Origin: Mycolicibacterium sp. GF69
GTDB lineage: Bacteria; Actinomycetota; Actinomycetes; Mycobacteriales; Mycobacteriaceae
Assembly: GCF_003284965.1 (NCBI RefSeq)
Contig: NZ_QMEW01000002.1
Location: 62,001-126,000, forward strand
Reading direction: 5' to 3'
DNA length: 64,000 nt
Position numbers and translations under genes: made by a program. Each line of letters starts with the position of its first letter. The stretch's first letter is position 1. The notes under the pieces are model-generated. The model saw nothing but the letters and a program-made list of their open reading frames with translations. It was not told the DNA's origin and made no database searches. Below are positions 25,613-34,730 of the stretch, piece after piece.

Positions 25613-28600
25613 GCCGCCACCCTGCCCGCGTCGAGCAGATCCGACAGCGCGGTGATCATCGCCGACGGCGGGTCCCAGCTGAACACTCCGGCGCGATGAC
25701 CGTCGGTGATCGGGGTGTCCGGACCGCACATTCCGCGCAAGAACAGGTACAGCACCCCGCCCAGATGCTGCTCGGGCGTGTAGCCCGGCAGCCGCCAGCG
25801 CAGGAACCGGTGCAGCACAACACTGTACAACAGGGCCTGCAGCGGATAGTCGGAATGCAGCATGGCCTCGACCAGCCGCGGCTGTGTGTAGTCGGCCGCG
25901 GTCAACGGCCGCCTGGGATCACCGAGCCAGTTGGTCTTGTAGTCCACGACGAGGTAACGCTGCCCGATGCGCAGCACCGCGTCCACCGAGCCCGACAGGT
26001 ACCCCTTCAGCGGTTGGGTGCCCAGCCCGGGGCCTGTCAACCGCTGCGCATACGAGCTCAGCGGATCGTCCGGCGGCAGATGCTCACGCAAAACTTCACC
26101 GACCTGGGCCAGCCGGATGTCGGGCGCAGCCCCACGCAGATCTCCTCCGGCCAAGGGGAATTCGAAGTCCATCTCGCGCAGACGGTCCGACAGTCCGATC
26201 TGGCGAAGCGTCCTGCCGTCGGCGAGCGGCCCGAGCGGCGTGTCGTGCATCGGTACCATCGCCGCAGCCAACTCGCCGGCCGGTACGTCGACCGGCCACC
26301 ACTTCGAATGCTCGCGAATCTGGGACTTCAACTCCGCCGCGAGGTCGGCGGCGAACGGGTCGGCCGTCTCGAGCACCGCGTGCACCAGCGTGCCGAACTT
26401 GGCGCCGCTGGGCAGCTCCGCCATGGGTGAGGGCACGTCGGCGCCGGCCGTCGAAGACATCAGCGGGATCTCGGCGACCTCGTCGTCGAGTTCGACGATT
26501 TCCGGCTCGCTGCTTACCGGCGTCGCTTCGGCGGCCCGAATCAGACCCGAGTACGACGTCCGCCGCCACGACGTGTCGATCGAGCGGTGGAAGTGGCGGG
26601 CATCGAGGTTCGCGCTCCGCTCATCGCGGGGCAGCGCCGGAACCGGACGCGCCACCGACTCCTCGATCACCAGGGCACGCGCGGCCTCCCACTCCCTGAA
26701 GCGCGCCATCGCGTCCTCGTCGGAAACCTTCTCGGGCGAGACACTATGCGGCACCGTGGCTTCGCCGGGGCGTCGCCCGCGCAACAGGCGGGAGAGTCCG
26801 CCGTTCGGTTCGTCGCGCGTCGGCGCCCACCACGCGACCACCTGGGACTGGGCGCGCGTCATCGCCACATACGTCAACCGGCTGTCGTCGCTGGCGTCTT
26901 CGGCGCGGCCCAACCGGGCGACGGCGGCGTAGTCAGGGCTTTCGTCGCCGCCGACGTGCAGGCATCGGGTGTCACCGTCGTGAAACAGCACCAGTGGCGG
27001 GTTTCGCACGTAGCGGTTGAACGCGAACGGCAGATACACGACCGGGAACTGCAGACCCTTGGCCGCCCACACCGTCATGATCTGTACGGCCGCCGCGTCG
27101 TGGTCGAGTCGGCGGGCGCGTTCGGTTGCGCCGCTTCGCTCTTCGCGTTGGGCGCGCAGCCAGTCGCGCAGCGCCGGCAGGCTGAAGTGTTCGCGGTGGG
27201 CGGCCTCCTGCAGCAGCTGCGTCATATGCGCCAGGTCGGTCATCAGCCGTTCGCCGCCCTGCCACGACAGCACCCGGTCGCCCATCCCGCGCAGTTGCGC
27301 GGCTTCGAAGATCGCCGCGACGCCGCGCTCGCGGGCGTGAGCGGCCCACTCCCGCAACGTGTCCGCCACGCGGTCGGTCAACGTGTCGCCGCCGGTGGCC
27401 AGTTCCTCGGCCGTCTTGCCGAAGAACACCGTCGCCGCCGCTGCGCGCACCATCCCGGGCCGGTGCGGTTGGTCGAACGCCTCCAGCAGGCACAGCCATT
27501 CTTCGGCGGCCTCGGAGTTGAAGATGTCGGAGTCACCGGTGTACACGGCCGGGATACCCGCATCGCACAATGCGCGGTAGCAGGCGCGGGCGTCCGTGTG
27601 ATTCTCGACGATCACCGCGACGTCGCGGGCCTGCACCGGTTCGCCGCAGAAGCTGGCACCGCCGGTGAGCAGTTCGCCGATGTCGGCAGCCAGATCACGG
27701 GGAATATACGTGCGCAGGTCGCCGATCGCGATGGTGCGTGTTCCGCTGCGCCCGAGTGCCTTTCGCGGCACGACCCGCAACCGGAACGGGTCGCCTGCCC
27801 CGACCAGTCGCGAACCCCGATGGTGTGCGCCGACCTCGTGCACGATGATGCGCGGGTCGCCGAGTTCGGCATCCTTGAGGATCGTCTGCAACCGCTGCAC
27901 CAACGCGCCGTCGCTGCGCCAGTTCGTGTTCAGCGTCATCCGCGTCCCCGCAGTCTGCGCCGCCTTGAGGTAGGTGACGATGTCGCCGCCGCGGAACGCG
28001 TAGATGGCCTGCTTGGGGTCGCCGATCAGGATCAGCGTGGAGCGGCCGGTGAACGCACGGTCGATCACCTGCCACTGCACCGGGTCGGTGTCCTGGAACT
28101 CGTCGACCATCACGATCGGCCAGCGGCGGTGCATGCGCACCTGGGCCGGGGAGTCGTCGGCCTTGAGCGCGTCGGCAAGCCGGCTGAGCAGGTCGTCATA
28201 GCCGAGGATGGACCGTTGTCGTTTCCGCTTGTCCACCTCGGCGAGAACGTCTTTGGCGAAGGTGACGCACACCGCGGCGCGTGAGTCGGCAGGCGGGTCT
28301 TTGGGCCGAAGCTCGGTCGCGGGGTGCTTGACCACCTCGCGCGCGAGGCGCAGCGCGTCGGCGTGGGCCAGCAACGGGTCATCGCGCTCGCGACCGAAGT
28401 GGCGCAGGTAGAGGTCGTCGACGATCTCGGTCACCAACTCGTCGAGGCTCTCCACCAGCGTCACGCCCGTGTCGGTGTCACCGGCGACGCCGAGCGACCG
28501 CAGGACCATCTGGCAGAACTGGTGGGTGGTGGCGATGGTCGCCGCGTCGAACGATGCAAGCGCGTCGCGCAGACGCTGCCGACGCCGGTGCAGTTCGTCG

Positions 28601-28890
28601 TCGTCGGCCTCGAGCAGCTGCGCGACGACCTGGTTGTCGCCGACCGTCGCGGGGTCGTCGAAAGCCCTTACGGCGTCCACGATCTGGCGGCGCACCCGGT
28701 CGCGCAGTTCCTGGGTGGCCGCGCGCGAGAAGGTGATCAGCAGCATCTGGTCCAGCGTCGCCACGCCCTCGGCGATGTAGCGCGTGACCAGGCCGGCGAG
28801 CGCGAATGTCTTGCCGGTCCCCGCGCTGGCCTCGAGCACCGTGGTCGAGTGCCGCGCAGGCAACGCTCCGAGAAGGTCGAAGTCGTCCAT
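25609..28890 (-). CDS. recB: RecBCD subunit RecB (3'-5' helicase and nuclease)
   Basis: A 1093-aa UvrD-like helicase with C-terminal nuclease. Walker A ASAGTGKTFA spans about 21-30. Also visible are MVDEFQDTDPVQWQVID, LIGDPKQAIYAFRGGD, IMTVWAAKGLQFPVVYLP and YVAMTRAQSQVV. The RecB-family nuclease motif is VVDYKTNW with Asp983 and Lys985, followed by QALLYSVVLHRFL. It unwinds and degrades DNA from double-strand ends. ATG 28890 shares one base with the recC stop (TGATG), so translation is coupled. Length matches mycobacterial RecB. Confidence 0.95.
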   Translation of the reverse strand: MDDFDLLGALPARHSTTVLEASAGTGKTFALAGLVTRYIAEGVATLDQMLLITFSRAATQELRDRVRRQIVDAVRAFDDPATVGDNQVVAQLLEADDDELHRRRQRLRDALASFDAATIATTHQFCQMVLRSLGVAGDTDTGVTLVESLDELVTEIVDDLYLRHFGRERDDPLLAHADALRLAREVVKHPATELRPKDPPADSRAAVCVTFAKDVLAEVDKRKRQRSILGYDDLLSRLADALKADDSPAQVRMHRRWPIVMVDEFQDTDPVQWQVIDRAFTGRSTLILIGDPKQAIYAFRGGDIVTYLKAAQTAGTRMTLNTNWRSDGALVQRLQTILKDAELGDPRIIVHEVGAHHRGSRLVGAGDPFRLRVVPRKALGRSGTRTIAIGDLRTYIPRDLAADIGELLTGGASFCGEPVQARDVAVIVENHTDARACYRALCDAGIPAVYTGDSDIFNSEAAEEWLCLLEAFDQPHRPGMVRAAAATVFFGKTAEELATGGDTLTDRVADTLREWAAHARERGVAAIFEAAQLRGMGDRVLSWQGGERLMTDLAHMTQLLQEAAHREHFSLPALRDWLRAQREERSGATERARRLDHDAAAVQIMTVWAAKGLQFPVVYLPFAFNRYVRNPPLVLFHDGDTRCLHVGGDESPDYAAVARLGRAEDASDDSRLTYVAMTRAQSQVVAWWAPTRDEPNGGLSRLLRGRRPGEATVPHSVSPEKVSDEDAMARFREWEAARALVIEESVARPVPALPRDERSANLDARHFHRSIDTSWRRTSYSGLIRAAEATPVSSEPEIVELDDEVAEIPLMSSTAGADVPSPMAELPSGAKFGTLVHAVLETADPFAADLAAELKSQIREHSKWWPVDVPAGELAAAMVPMHDTPLGPLADGRTLRQIGLSDRLREMDFEFPLAGGDLRGAAPDIRLAQVGEVLREHLPPDDPLSSYAQRLTGPGLGTQPLKGYLSGSVDAVLRIGQRYLVVDYKTNWLGDPRRPLTAADYTQPRLVEAMLHSDYPLQALLYSVVLHRFLRWRLPGYTPEQHLGGVLYLFLRGMCGPDTPITDGHRAGVFSWDPPSAMITALSDLLDAGRVAA

Positions 28891-31800
28891 CAGGTCTCCA
28901 GCGCCCGCAGCATCGGCAGCCAGAGGCGGCACGCGTAGTCGTCGAGGCCCTTGTCGATCAGAACCTTCAGCCAGGCACCCTTACCCCACGCCCGTTCGTG
29001 CGCGGGTAACTGATCCTCGCCGGGATAGTTGTTGGTCTGCCATCGATAGCGCGCGGCCTGTTCCGGATCGCCGCCGCCGTGTCGGGCCTCGGCCCACGCC
29101 AACGACGTCTTGACCGGCAGCGGCAGCGGTTGGCGCCGACCCTCGTCGTAGAGCGCGACCAGGTCTGCGAGCAGTTTGGCGGCGGCCTCGTCGGGCCGTC
29201 CGATCGTCTCCTGGCGCGGCGTCGTACCGCGCTTGGGGCGACCGATGCAGACCGCTGTCCAGTTCGTGCTCGGGGTGTTGGCGTACAAGGCCAGCAACGG
29301 AATCCATGACTGAAGCAGGTGTTGACCGCCGAGCTTCGAATATCGCACCGAGACCAGCCTGTCCCCGAAGACGGGGGAGACGGTCCCGGTCAACCGCCGA
29401 CCGTCGCCGAGGTCGATGTCGACGTCGACCGCGCGGGGTTGGGCGCGGCGGAACCCGCGGGCGGCGTCGGCCAGCAGCACCGACTGGTCGCAGATGTCGT
29501 TGGCCTTGCGCCAGCCGAGGTATCCCGGCGGCAGGGTGCCGCGGCGCCACTCGGCCTGGCGGGCCTGGTCGGGTTCCATACCGTCCAACATGTCGTGCAG
29601 CATCCGGTCGCCGACCGTCCATTCTTCGAGGGCGTTGATGTCGACGGGCATCGCGTCCTCCACACCGTCGACCTCCCACGGCAGCGTGTACTCCAGGGCA
29701 CGGTAGAACCCCTTGACCGGATCGCGGTAGAACGCGACGAGATCGGCGAGCACGACGTCGCCGAGTGGCGGAGCGGGCAGCAGACCGGAGATGAACGGTG
29801 GGCGTTCGGCACGATCGCCGCTGCGGGTTTGTGCCGCCCGAAGCACCGTCGGGTCGAAGCTGAAGGGCACATCGGGCACCAATTCGCCTGGGATGACGTT
29901 GCGATTGTCGAAGGGCTGCAAGGGGTGTTTGACGATGACGGTGTCGCGCACCTTGGCGCCATTTCGCGGGCCCCCGCGTTCGGTGGCCTGCGCCGACATG
30001 TCGAGGGTGTCGAGCAGTTCGGCCAGCGGCACCGCGGGCGGACGCTCCTGGCCGGAGCACTCGTCGGCGCCGGTGTAGGTGATCACCAGCTTCTCGGTGG
30101 CGGCGCCGATCGCGTCGAGAAGCAATTGCCGGTCCTCCGAACGGATATCGCGCTCGCCGGTCATCGGATCGCGGGCCAGCGCGTCGTCGCCGTCGACCAT
30201 CCCGATGCGCGGGAAGACCCCGTCGTCGAGACCGACCAGGCACACCACCCGGTGCGGCACCGAGCGCATCGGCACCATCGTGCACACCGTCAACGTGCCG
30301 GTGCGGAAGTTGGCCCGGGTCGGGCGGCCGGTGAGGTGACGCTGCAGCAGCGCGCGGACGTCGGGCAGGCGCATGGCGACGTCGGTGCGACCGCCGGTGC
30401 TGTGCAGGATGTCGGCGAACACCCGTTGCAATTGGCTGGTCTGCCAGGCGTCGTCGTCGCCGCCGTGCGTCAGCATGGCGATGCCATCCGCCATGGCCGC
30501 CAGCCACCTGCTCAACGGCTTTGTGCCGCTGAGGGTTTTGACGACGTGCTGCAGGCGGTCGACGTACTCGGCAAGCTGACCGGCCAGGTCGACGCGGTTG
30601 CTGCCGACATCGTCGAGGGGCAGGGTGGTCTCGAGCCAGGCGTGCGAGTCGTCGGACATCGCGACGCCTGCCAACACACGATCGATGCCGAAACGCCATG
30701 TGTTCTGGACGAAGTCGACGCCGTAGGGCTGGCGATGCTCGCGGTCGAAACCCCAGCGGATGTTGGCCTGGCGCACCCAGCGGGTGATGTCCTCGAGGTT
30801 GTCGTCGGTGAACCCGAAGCGGGCGCGCACCGGAGCGGCTTGTGCGAGGTTGAGCACTTCGCTGGAGGTGGCGCGCCCGCCGGCGAGCGCGAGCAACTGG
30901 CTGGCCACGCCGAGGAGCGGATTGGTCTGCACCAGGGACCGGTCGGCGAGCCGCACCCGCAGTTGGTGCGCCGGGTGTACCCCCTTGATCATGTCGCCGA
31001 GCCCGAAGCTGGCGACGATCAGCGGGGCGTAGCTTTCGATGTCCGGGCACATGACGAGGATGTCGCGGGGTTCGAGCGTCGGGTCGTCCGCGAGGAGTCC
31101 GAGCAGTACCTCACGCAGCACGTCGATCTGACGGGCCGGACCGTGACAGCTGTGTACCTGCACCGAGCGGTCGGCGGCACTGTGTACCCGGCCTTCTTGC
31201 CGAATCTCGTTGGCGCTGATGTCGGACTGCAGCCAGCCCAGCAGGGTGTCCGGCCGACGGTCGCCGGTGAGGTATTCGTCGGTCTGCGGGCCGACGGGTA
31301 GGCCGCGCTGCAGTTCGCGAAGATCGCGACCCAGGGTGGCGAGCAGCGGATGGCCGACCTCACGGTGGGAGGTGTCCTCTCGACGCGGGAGGTGGCCGTG
31401 CATTGCGCCGAGTTGTCGCCAGAGGGCGTCGCTGGGGTGGGGCAGCCACAGGTGCACGTCGTGATGGGTGGACAACGCGTCGATCAGTTCGATCTCGGTG
31501 CTCGGTAGCCGGGTATGGCCGAACAGCGAGAGCCGCGCAGGTAGCTCGGTGGGCGACTCTTTCAGCCTGGCAACGGTTTTCGCATGACGGACCTGGGGTG
31601 CGTCGGCATCGATGCGCTCGACGAGCGCATGCCACAGCGGTGGCTGCCACGCGAGGTCGGGCGCGATGTCGCCGGTGTCACCGTTCTGCCAGTCGAGCAG
31701 CAACTGGGGGCGTTGGCGGGCGTAGGAGGCGAACAGCCCGGCGAGCCGACGGGCCACGGCGTAACGCCGGCCCTGCCGCAACTCCTTTTCGTCGCCGACT

Positions 31801-32189
31801 TCGAAGTGGCCGAGGTGCGCCGCCAGCGGTTTGCACCACTCCTGCGCGCACGAGACGTCGATGACCTCCATCAGGGGCCACACCATCGCGTCGGGAGACC
31901 ATGGATCCTCGCCGGTGGCGGCGCCGCCAGTTTGGCCAGAGCCGGTCCCCAACAACTCCGTGATCAGCGAACGCGGGTTGCGGAACGCGATGCCGGCGCA
32001 GACGCCGTCGGCTCCGGCGCCACGCCCGAGAAGGTGGCTCAGCCGCTGGCTCAACCACCGCTCGACGCCCTTGGCCGGAACGATGACCAGCTCGTCGGCG
32101 AACGGGTCGGGCAGCGGGTCGGAAAGCAGGGCGCCGAGACCGTCGGCGAGCAGGTCGGTGCGTTCCGCCCGATGGATGTGAAGAGCCAT
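28890..32189 (-). CDS. recC: RecBCD subunit RecC
   Basis: A 1099-aa RecC. It starts MALHIHRAERTDLLADGL, then FADELVIVPAKGVERWLSQRLS, VDLAGQ-region helices, VPHRVVCLVGLDDGVFPR and ELLDTLD; the C-terminal third contains LVALYDEGRRQPLPLP and PGEDQLPAHERAWGKGAW. RecC is an inactivated helicase that holds the complex together and reads Chi-like sites. ATG 32189 is used; an in-frame upstream start at 32252 adds 21 residues with no family match. It is the first gene of the operon, diverging from the LppP/LprE gene over 92 bp. Confidence 0.94.
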   Translation of the reverse strand: MALHIHRAERTDLLADGLGALLSDPLPDPFADELVIVPAKGVERWLSQRLSHLLGRGAGADGVCAGIAFRNPRSLITELLGTGSGQTGGAATGEDPWSPDAMVWPLMEVIDVSCAQEWCKPLAAHLGHFEVGDEKELRQGRRYAVARRLAGLFASYARQRPQLLLDWQNGDTGDIAPDLAWQPPLWHALVERIDADAPQVRHAKTVARLKESPTELPARLSLFGHTRLPSTEIELIDALSTHHDVHLWLPHPSDALWRQLGAMHGHLPRREDTSHREVGHPLLATLGRDLRELQRGLPVGPQTDEYLTGDRRPDTLLGWLQSDISANEIRQEGRVHSAADRSVQVHSCHGPARQIDVLREVLLGLLADDPTLEPRDILVMCPDIESYAPLIVASFGLGDMIKGVHPAHQLRVRLADRSLVQTNPLLGVASQLLALAGGRATSSEVLNLAQAAPVRARFGFTDDNLEDITRWVRQANIRWGFDREHRQPYGVDFVQNTWRFGIDRVLAGVAMSDDSHAWLETTLPLDDVGSNRVDLAGQLAEYVDRLQHVVKTLSGTKPLSRWLAAMADGIAMLTHGGDDDAWQTSQLQRVFADILHSTGGRTDVAMRLPDVRALLQRHLTGRPTRANFRTGTLTVCTMVPMRSVPHRVVCLVGLDDGVFPRIGMVDGDDALARDPMTGERDIRSEDRQLLLDAIGAATEKLVITYTGADECSGQERPPAVPLAELLDTLDMSAQATERGGPRNGAKVRDTVIVKHPLQPFDNRNVIPGELVPDVPFSFDPTVLRAAQTRSGDRAERPPFISGLLPAPPLGDVVLADLVAFYRDPVKGFYRALEYTLPWEVDGVEDAMPVDINALEEWTVGDRMLHDMLDGMEPDQARQAEWRRGTLPPGYLGWRKANDICDQSVLLADAARGFRRAQPRAVDVDIDLGDGRRLTGTVSPVFGDRLVSVRYSKLGGQHLLQSWIPLLALYANTPSTNWTAVCIGRPKRGTTPRQETIGRPDEAAAKLLADLVALYDEGRRQPLPLPVKTSLAWAEARHGGGDPEQAARYRWQTNNYPGEDQLPAHERAWGKGAWLKVLIDKGLDDYACRLWLPMLRALET

Positions 32190-32281
32190 CGCAGCCCACC
32201 ATAAGAGGTAGGTCCGACACGGACGGTGGTTTACCGTGGGCGACGTTTGCAAGGCATCGAGCCGGGGAAGTCAAGGTTCCT

Positions 32282-32773
32282 ATGATTCGTTGGACGGCCG
32301 CGTTGAGCGCGGCCAGCGCTTTGCTGGTCATTGCCGGCCTGTCGCTCCTCGCGCCGCCGGGCGCAGCTGCAGAGCCGACGTGCGGACCGGACCAGGACGA
32401 CGCGCTGCGTCTGGCGTTCGCGCGGTTGCCGTTCGAGCCGCTCACCGGTGCCAAATGGGACACCACACCAGTCGACAGCAACTACGATCCGTGCGCGGAG
32501 CTGTCGACGATCCTGGTGACCACCGAAGGCGGGACCGGCAGTTCGCCCGTGCAGGCGTTGCTCTTCCACCGCGGTCAGTATCTCGGCACGGGCACCTCCA
32601 AGGCGTACGGCTTCACGTCGCTGGACGCCGCAGCCAGTTCCGGCGACACCGTCGTGCTCACCTACAAGGTCCCCGGCGAGTGCACCGCTTGTACCCCCGC
32701 GGCGATTCACAGCGCGCGATACCGCTGGAACGGTGACCGCGCCGTGATGCTCGATCCGCCGCCGCCGACCTGA
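32282..32773 (+). CDS. LppP/LprE-family exported protein
   Basis: A 163-aa protein with an N-terminal signal peptide (residues 1-30; hydrophobic AALSAASALLVIAGLSLL, then AAAEPTCG). The mature part has the LppP/LprE pattern: CGPDQDDALRLAFARLP, YDPCAELSTILVTTEGGTGSSPVQALLFHRGQYLGT and YRWNGDRAVML. The usual lipobox is not clear, since the first cysteine follows AEPT, so it may be secreted rather than lipidated. Paired cysteines suggest disulfides. Function is unknown. It is followed closely by the HD hydrolase. Confidence 0.8.
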   Translation: MIRWTAALSAASALLVIAGLSLLAPPGAAAEPTCGPDQDDALRLAFARLPFEPLTGAKWDTTPVDSNYDPCAELSTILVTTEGGTGSSPVQALLFHRGQYLGTGTSKAYGFTSLDAAASSGDTVVLTYKVPGECTACTPAAIHSARYRWNGDRAVMLDPPPPT

Positions 32774-32787
32774 GGAATGAGTACGAG

Positions 32788-33396
32788 GTGAGCGAAACGG
32801 CATCGCCCCGCCTGGGCCCGAAGTTCGGCGAGGCGCTCGGATTCGCCGCCGAGCTGCACCGCACCCAGACCCGCAAGGCCAGCGACGTGCCCTACGTCGG
32901 ACATCTGCTGTCGGTGGCCGGGTTGGTGATCGAAGCCGACGGCACCGAGACCGAGGCCATCGCCGCGCTGCTGCACGACGCCGCCGAGGACCAGGGCGGC
33001 GAGGCGACGCTGGCTCGGATCGAAGAGCGTTTCGGGTCCGATGTCGCGGCCATAGTCGAGGAGTGCAGCGACACCGTCGTCACGCCCAAACCGCCGTGGC
33101 GCGAGCGCAAGCAGAACTACATCGCGCACTTGAACACGGCCTCCGACAGCACAATTCGCGTGTCGATGGCCGACAAGCTGGACAACGCCAGAGCGATCTT
33201 GCGCGACCTGCGCCGCTTCGGGCCGACGGTGTGGCAGCGTTTCAACACCGACGATCCGCACCAGCATCTGTGGTACTACCGCTCGCTGCTGGAGGTGTAC
33301 CGGCGCCGCAGCGACAGCTGGCTGGTTGACGAGTTGTCCGGTGTCGTCGAGACGTTGGCCGACGAGATCGGCCCGCCGGTCGCCGCTACCGTCTGA
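32788..33396 (+). CDS. MESH1-like HD hydrolase (putative small alarmone hydrolase)
   Basis: A 202-aa single HD domain whose spacing matches MESH1/SpoT hydrolase domains. Seen are H24 in AAELHRTQTRK, H39 in PYVGHLLSVA, H63-D64 with E67-D68 in ALLHDAAEDQGG, and a distal Asp in VSMADKLDNARAILRD. Members with this pattern remove pyrophosphate from (p)ppGpp or phosphate from NADPH. No synthetase, TGS or ACT domain is attached. GTG 32788 follows a purine-rich stretch. It sits between the lipoprotein and the sulfurtransferase with gaps of 14 and 3 bp, suggesting one operon. Substrate is inferred. Confidence 0.78.
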   Translation: MSETASPRLGPKFGEALGFAAELHRTQTRKASDVPYVGHLLSVAGLVIEADGTETEAIAALLHDAAEDQGGEATLARIEERFGSDVAAIVEECSDTVVTPKPPWRERKQNYIAHLNTASDSTIRVSMADKLDNARAILRDLRRFGPTVWQRFNTDDPHQHLWYYRSLLEVYRRRSDSWLVDELSGVVETLADEIGPPVAATV

Positions 33397-33399
33397 GGT

Positions 33400-34242
33400 A
33401 TGAGTGCGCGTGCAACGGTACTGATCACCGCCGCGGAGTTGGCGCGGCGACTCCGCGCGGGTGAGCCGCTGACGCTGCTGGACGTGCGCTGGCAGCTCGG
33501 GAAGTCCGACGGTCGCGCCGCCTACGAACAGGGACACCTGCCCGGTGCGGTGTACGTGTCGCTGGAAGACGAGTGCAGCGATCACACCGTCGAGGGTCGC
33601 GGCCGTCATCCGCTGCCATCCGGTACCGCGCTTCAGGAGTCCGCACGCCGATGGGGTGTGCGGACCGGGGTGCCGGTGGTGGTGTACGACGACTGGAACC
33701 GTGCGGGGTCCGCGCGCGCGTGGTGGGTGCTGACCGCGGCGGGTATCGCCGATGTCCGCATCCTCGACGGCGGGCTGGCGGCGTGGACGGCCGCGGGCGG
33801 AAAGCTCGAGTCCGGCGCCGTCGCACCCGAACCCGGCGACGTGACCGCGGCCCACGACGATCTGTACGCCGGGGCCCGCCGCACAGTCACCGCCGACGCG
33901 GTACTCGCATCGGGCAGATTGCTCGACGCGCGAGCGCCCGAACGGTTCCGCGGTGAGGTCGAACCGGTCGATCCGGTCGCCGGGCACATTCCGGGTGCGC
34001 TCAACATCCCGAGCGCCTGGCTGCTCGCCGACGACGGCACCCTGCTGGCCGACGATGAACTGGCCCGGTTGGTCAAGACGGTGGACGACGGCGACGTGGC
34101 GGTCTACTGCGGGTCGGGTGTGACGGCGGCGGTGACGGTCGCCGGCCTGGCCGCCGTGGGTGTGGACGCGGCGCTGTTTCCCGGGTCGTGGTCGGAATGG
34201 ACTTCGGACCCGTCACGGCCGGTGGCCCGCGGGGCCGAATAG
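33400..34242 (+). CDS. sseA: 3-mercaptopyruvate-type sulfurtransferase (tandem rhodanese)
   Basis: A 280-aa protein with two rhodanese domains. The N-terminal, inactive one has LTLLDVRWQLG and GHLPGAVYVSLE. The C-terminal one carries the active loop CGSGVTA at residues 237-243, with the catalytic Cys237. CG[ST]GVT is the form typical of 3-mercaptopyruvate sulfurtransferases, whereas thiosulfate enzymes carry CRKGVT. VYDDWNRAGSARAWW is also characteristic. It moves sulfane sulfur to thiophilic acceptors such as cyanide or thioredoxin. It ends an apparent three-gene operon and is followed by a strong hairpin. The symbol is by family; two paralogues exist in M. tuberculosis. Confidence 0.88.
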   Translation: MSARATVLITAAELARRLRAGEPLTLLDVRWQLGKSDGRAAYEQGHLPGAVYVSLEDECSDHTVEGRGRHPLPSGTALQESARRWGVRTGVPVVVYDDWNRAGSARAWWVLTAAGIADVRILDGGLAAWTAAGGKLESGAVAPEPGDVTAAHDDLYAGARRTVTADAVLASGRLLDARAPERFRGEVEPVDPVAGHIPGALNIPSAWLLADDGTLLADDELARLVKTVDDGDVAVYCGSGVTAAVTVAGLAAVGVDAALFPGSWSEWTSDPSRPVARGAE

Positions 34243-34256
34243 GTCGCAACCTCGAG

Positions 34257-34290
34257 GAGGCCCCCCGGAATACGCCGTCCGGGGGGCCTC
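34257..34290 (+). terminator. Strong stem-loop terminator between convergent genes
   Basis: Perfect 13-bp arms GAGGCCCCCCGGA (34257-34269) and TCCGGGGGGCCTC (34278-34290) flank an 8-base loop. It starts 15 bp after the sulfurtransferase stop and lies 22 bp from the end of the convergent small exported-protein gene. No long T-run follows, so it probably works as a bidirectional stem-only terminator, a form reported in actinobacteria. Confidence 0.8.
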
Positions 34291-34312
34291 TGTGGAGGTG
34301 AGTATGTGGTGA

Positions 34313-34552
34313 TCAGCGGTGGTAGTCCGGCTGGAACTGCTCCAAGCGGAGGATGCCGTGGTGGTAACGGACCTGCGGCGGGTGCGCGAGGGTGTTCGGC
34401 GTGGCGACGATCCCGGGCCGCGGCGTGGTGTCCTGTGTATAGGTCCCGGCGTTGGCGGCGCCGGCGAAGCCGAGAGCGCCCGCCAGGATTCCGGCCGAGA
34501 CGATCGGCAGTGCGAAGAACCGGGCGATGCGGCGGGTGGTGTCGGCGTTCAT
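34313..34552 (-). CDS. Small exported protein (79 aa)
   Basis: A 79-aa protein with a clear N-terminal export signal: basic NADTTRRIARFFA, a hydrophobic core IVSAGILAGALGFAG, and the cleavage-like AANAG. The mature part is only about 45 residues, rich in Pro, Thr and His (QDTTPRPGIVATPNTLAHPPQ). No family is recognised. ATG 34552 has GAGGAG at suitable spacing; an upstream ATG at 34618 would bury the signal behind 22 charged residues. Function is unknown; similar short secreted proteins are frequent in mycobacteria. Confidence 0.72.
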   Translation of the reverse strand: MNADTTRRIARFFALPIVSAGILAGALGFAGAANAGTYTQDTTPRPGIVATPNTLAHPPQVRYHHGILRLEQFQPDYHR

Positions 34553-34730
34553 TTCGGTGATCTCCTCGTTGAGGTCGTTCTCTGTGTTCTCTGTCCGGTG
34601 TTTCCGGCGATCAACCAAGAGTGCTGCACAGCGCCGCCGATGTATGTCGACCGACGAGGGGGTGCACCGGTTGAACCGCGTGTCCTCTGAACGGGGGGCT
34701 TAATGCAGAGGGCGTGAGCGGGCTGGAGAC

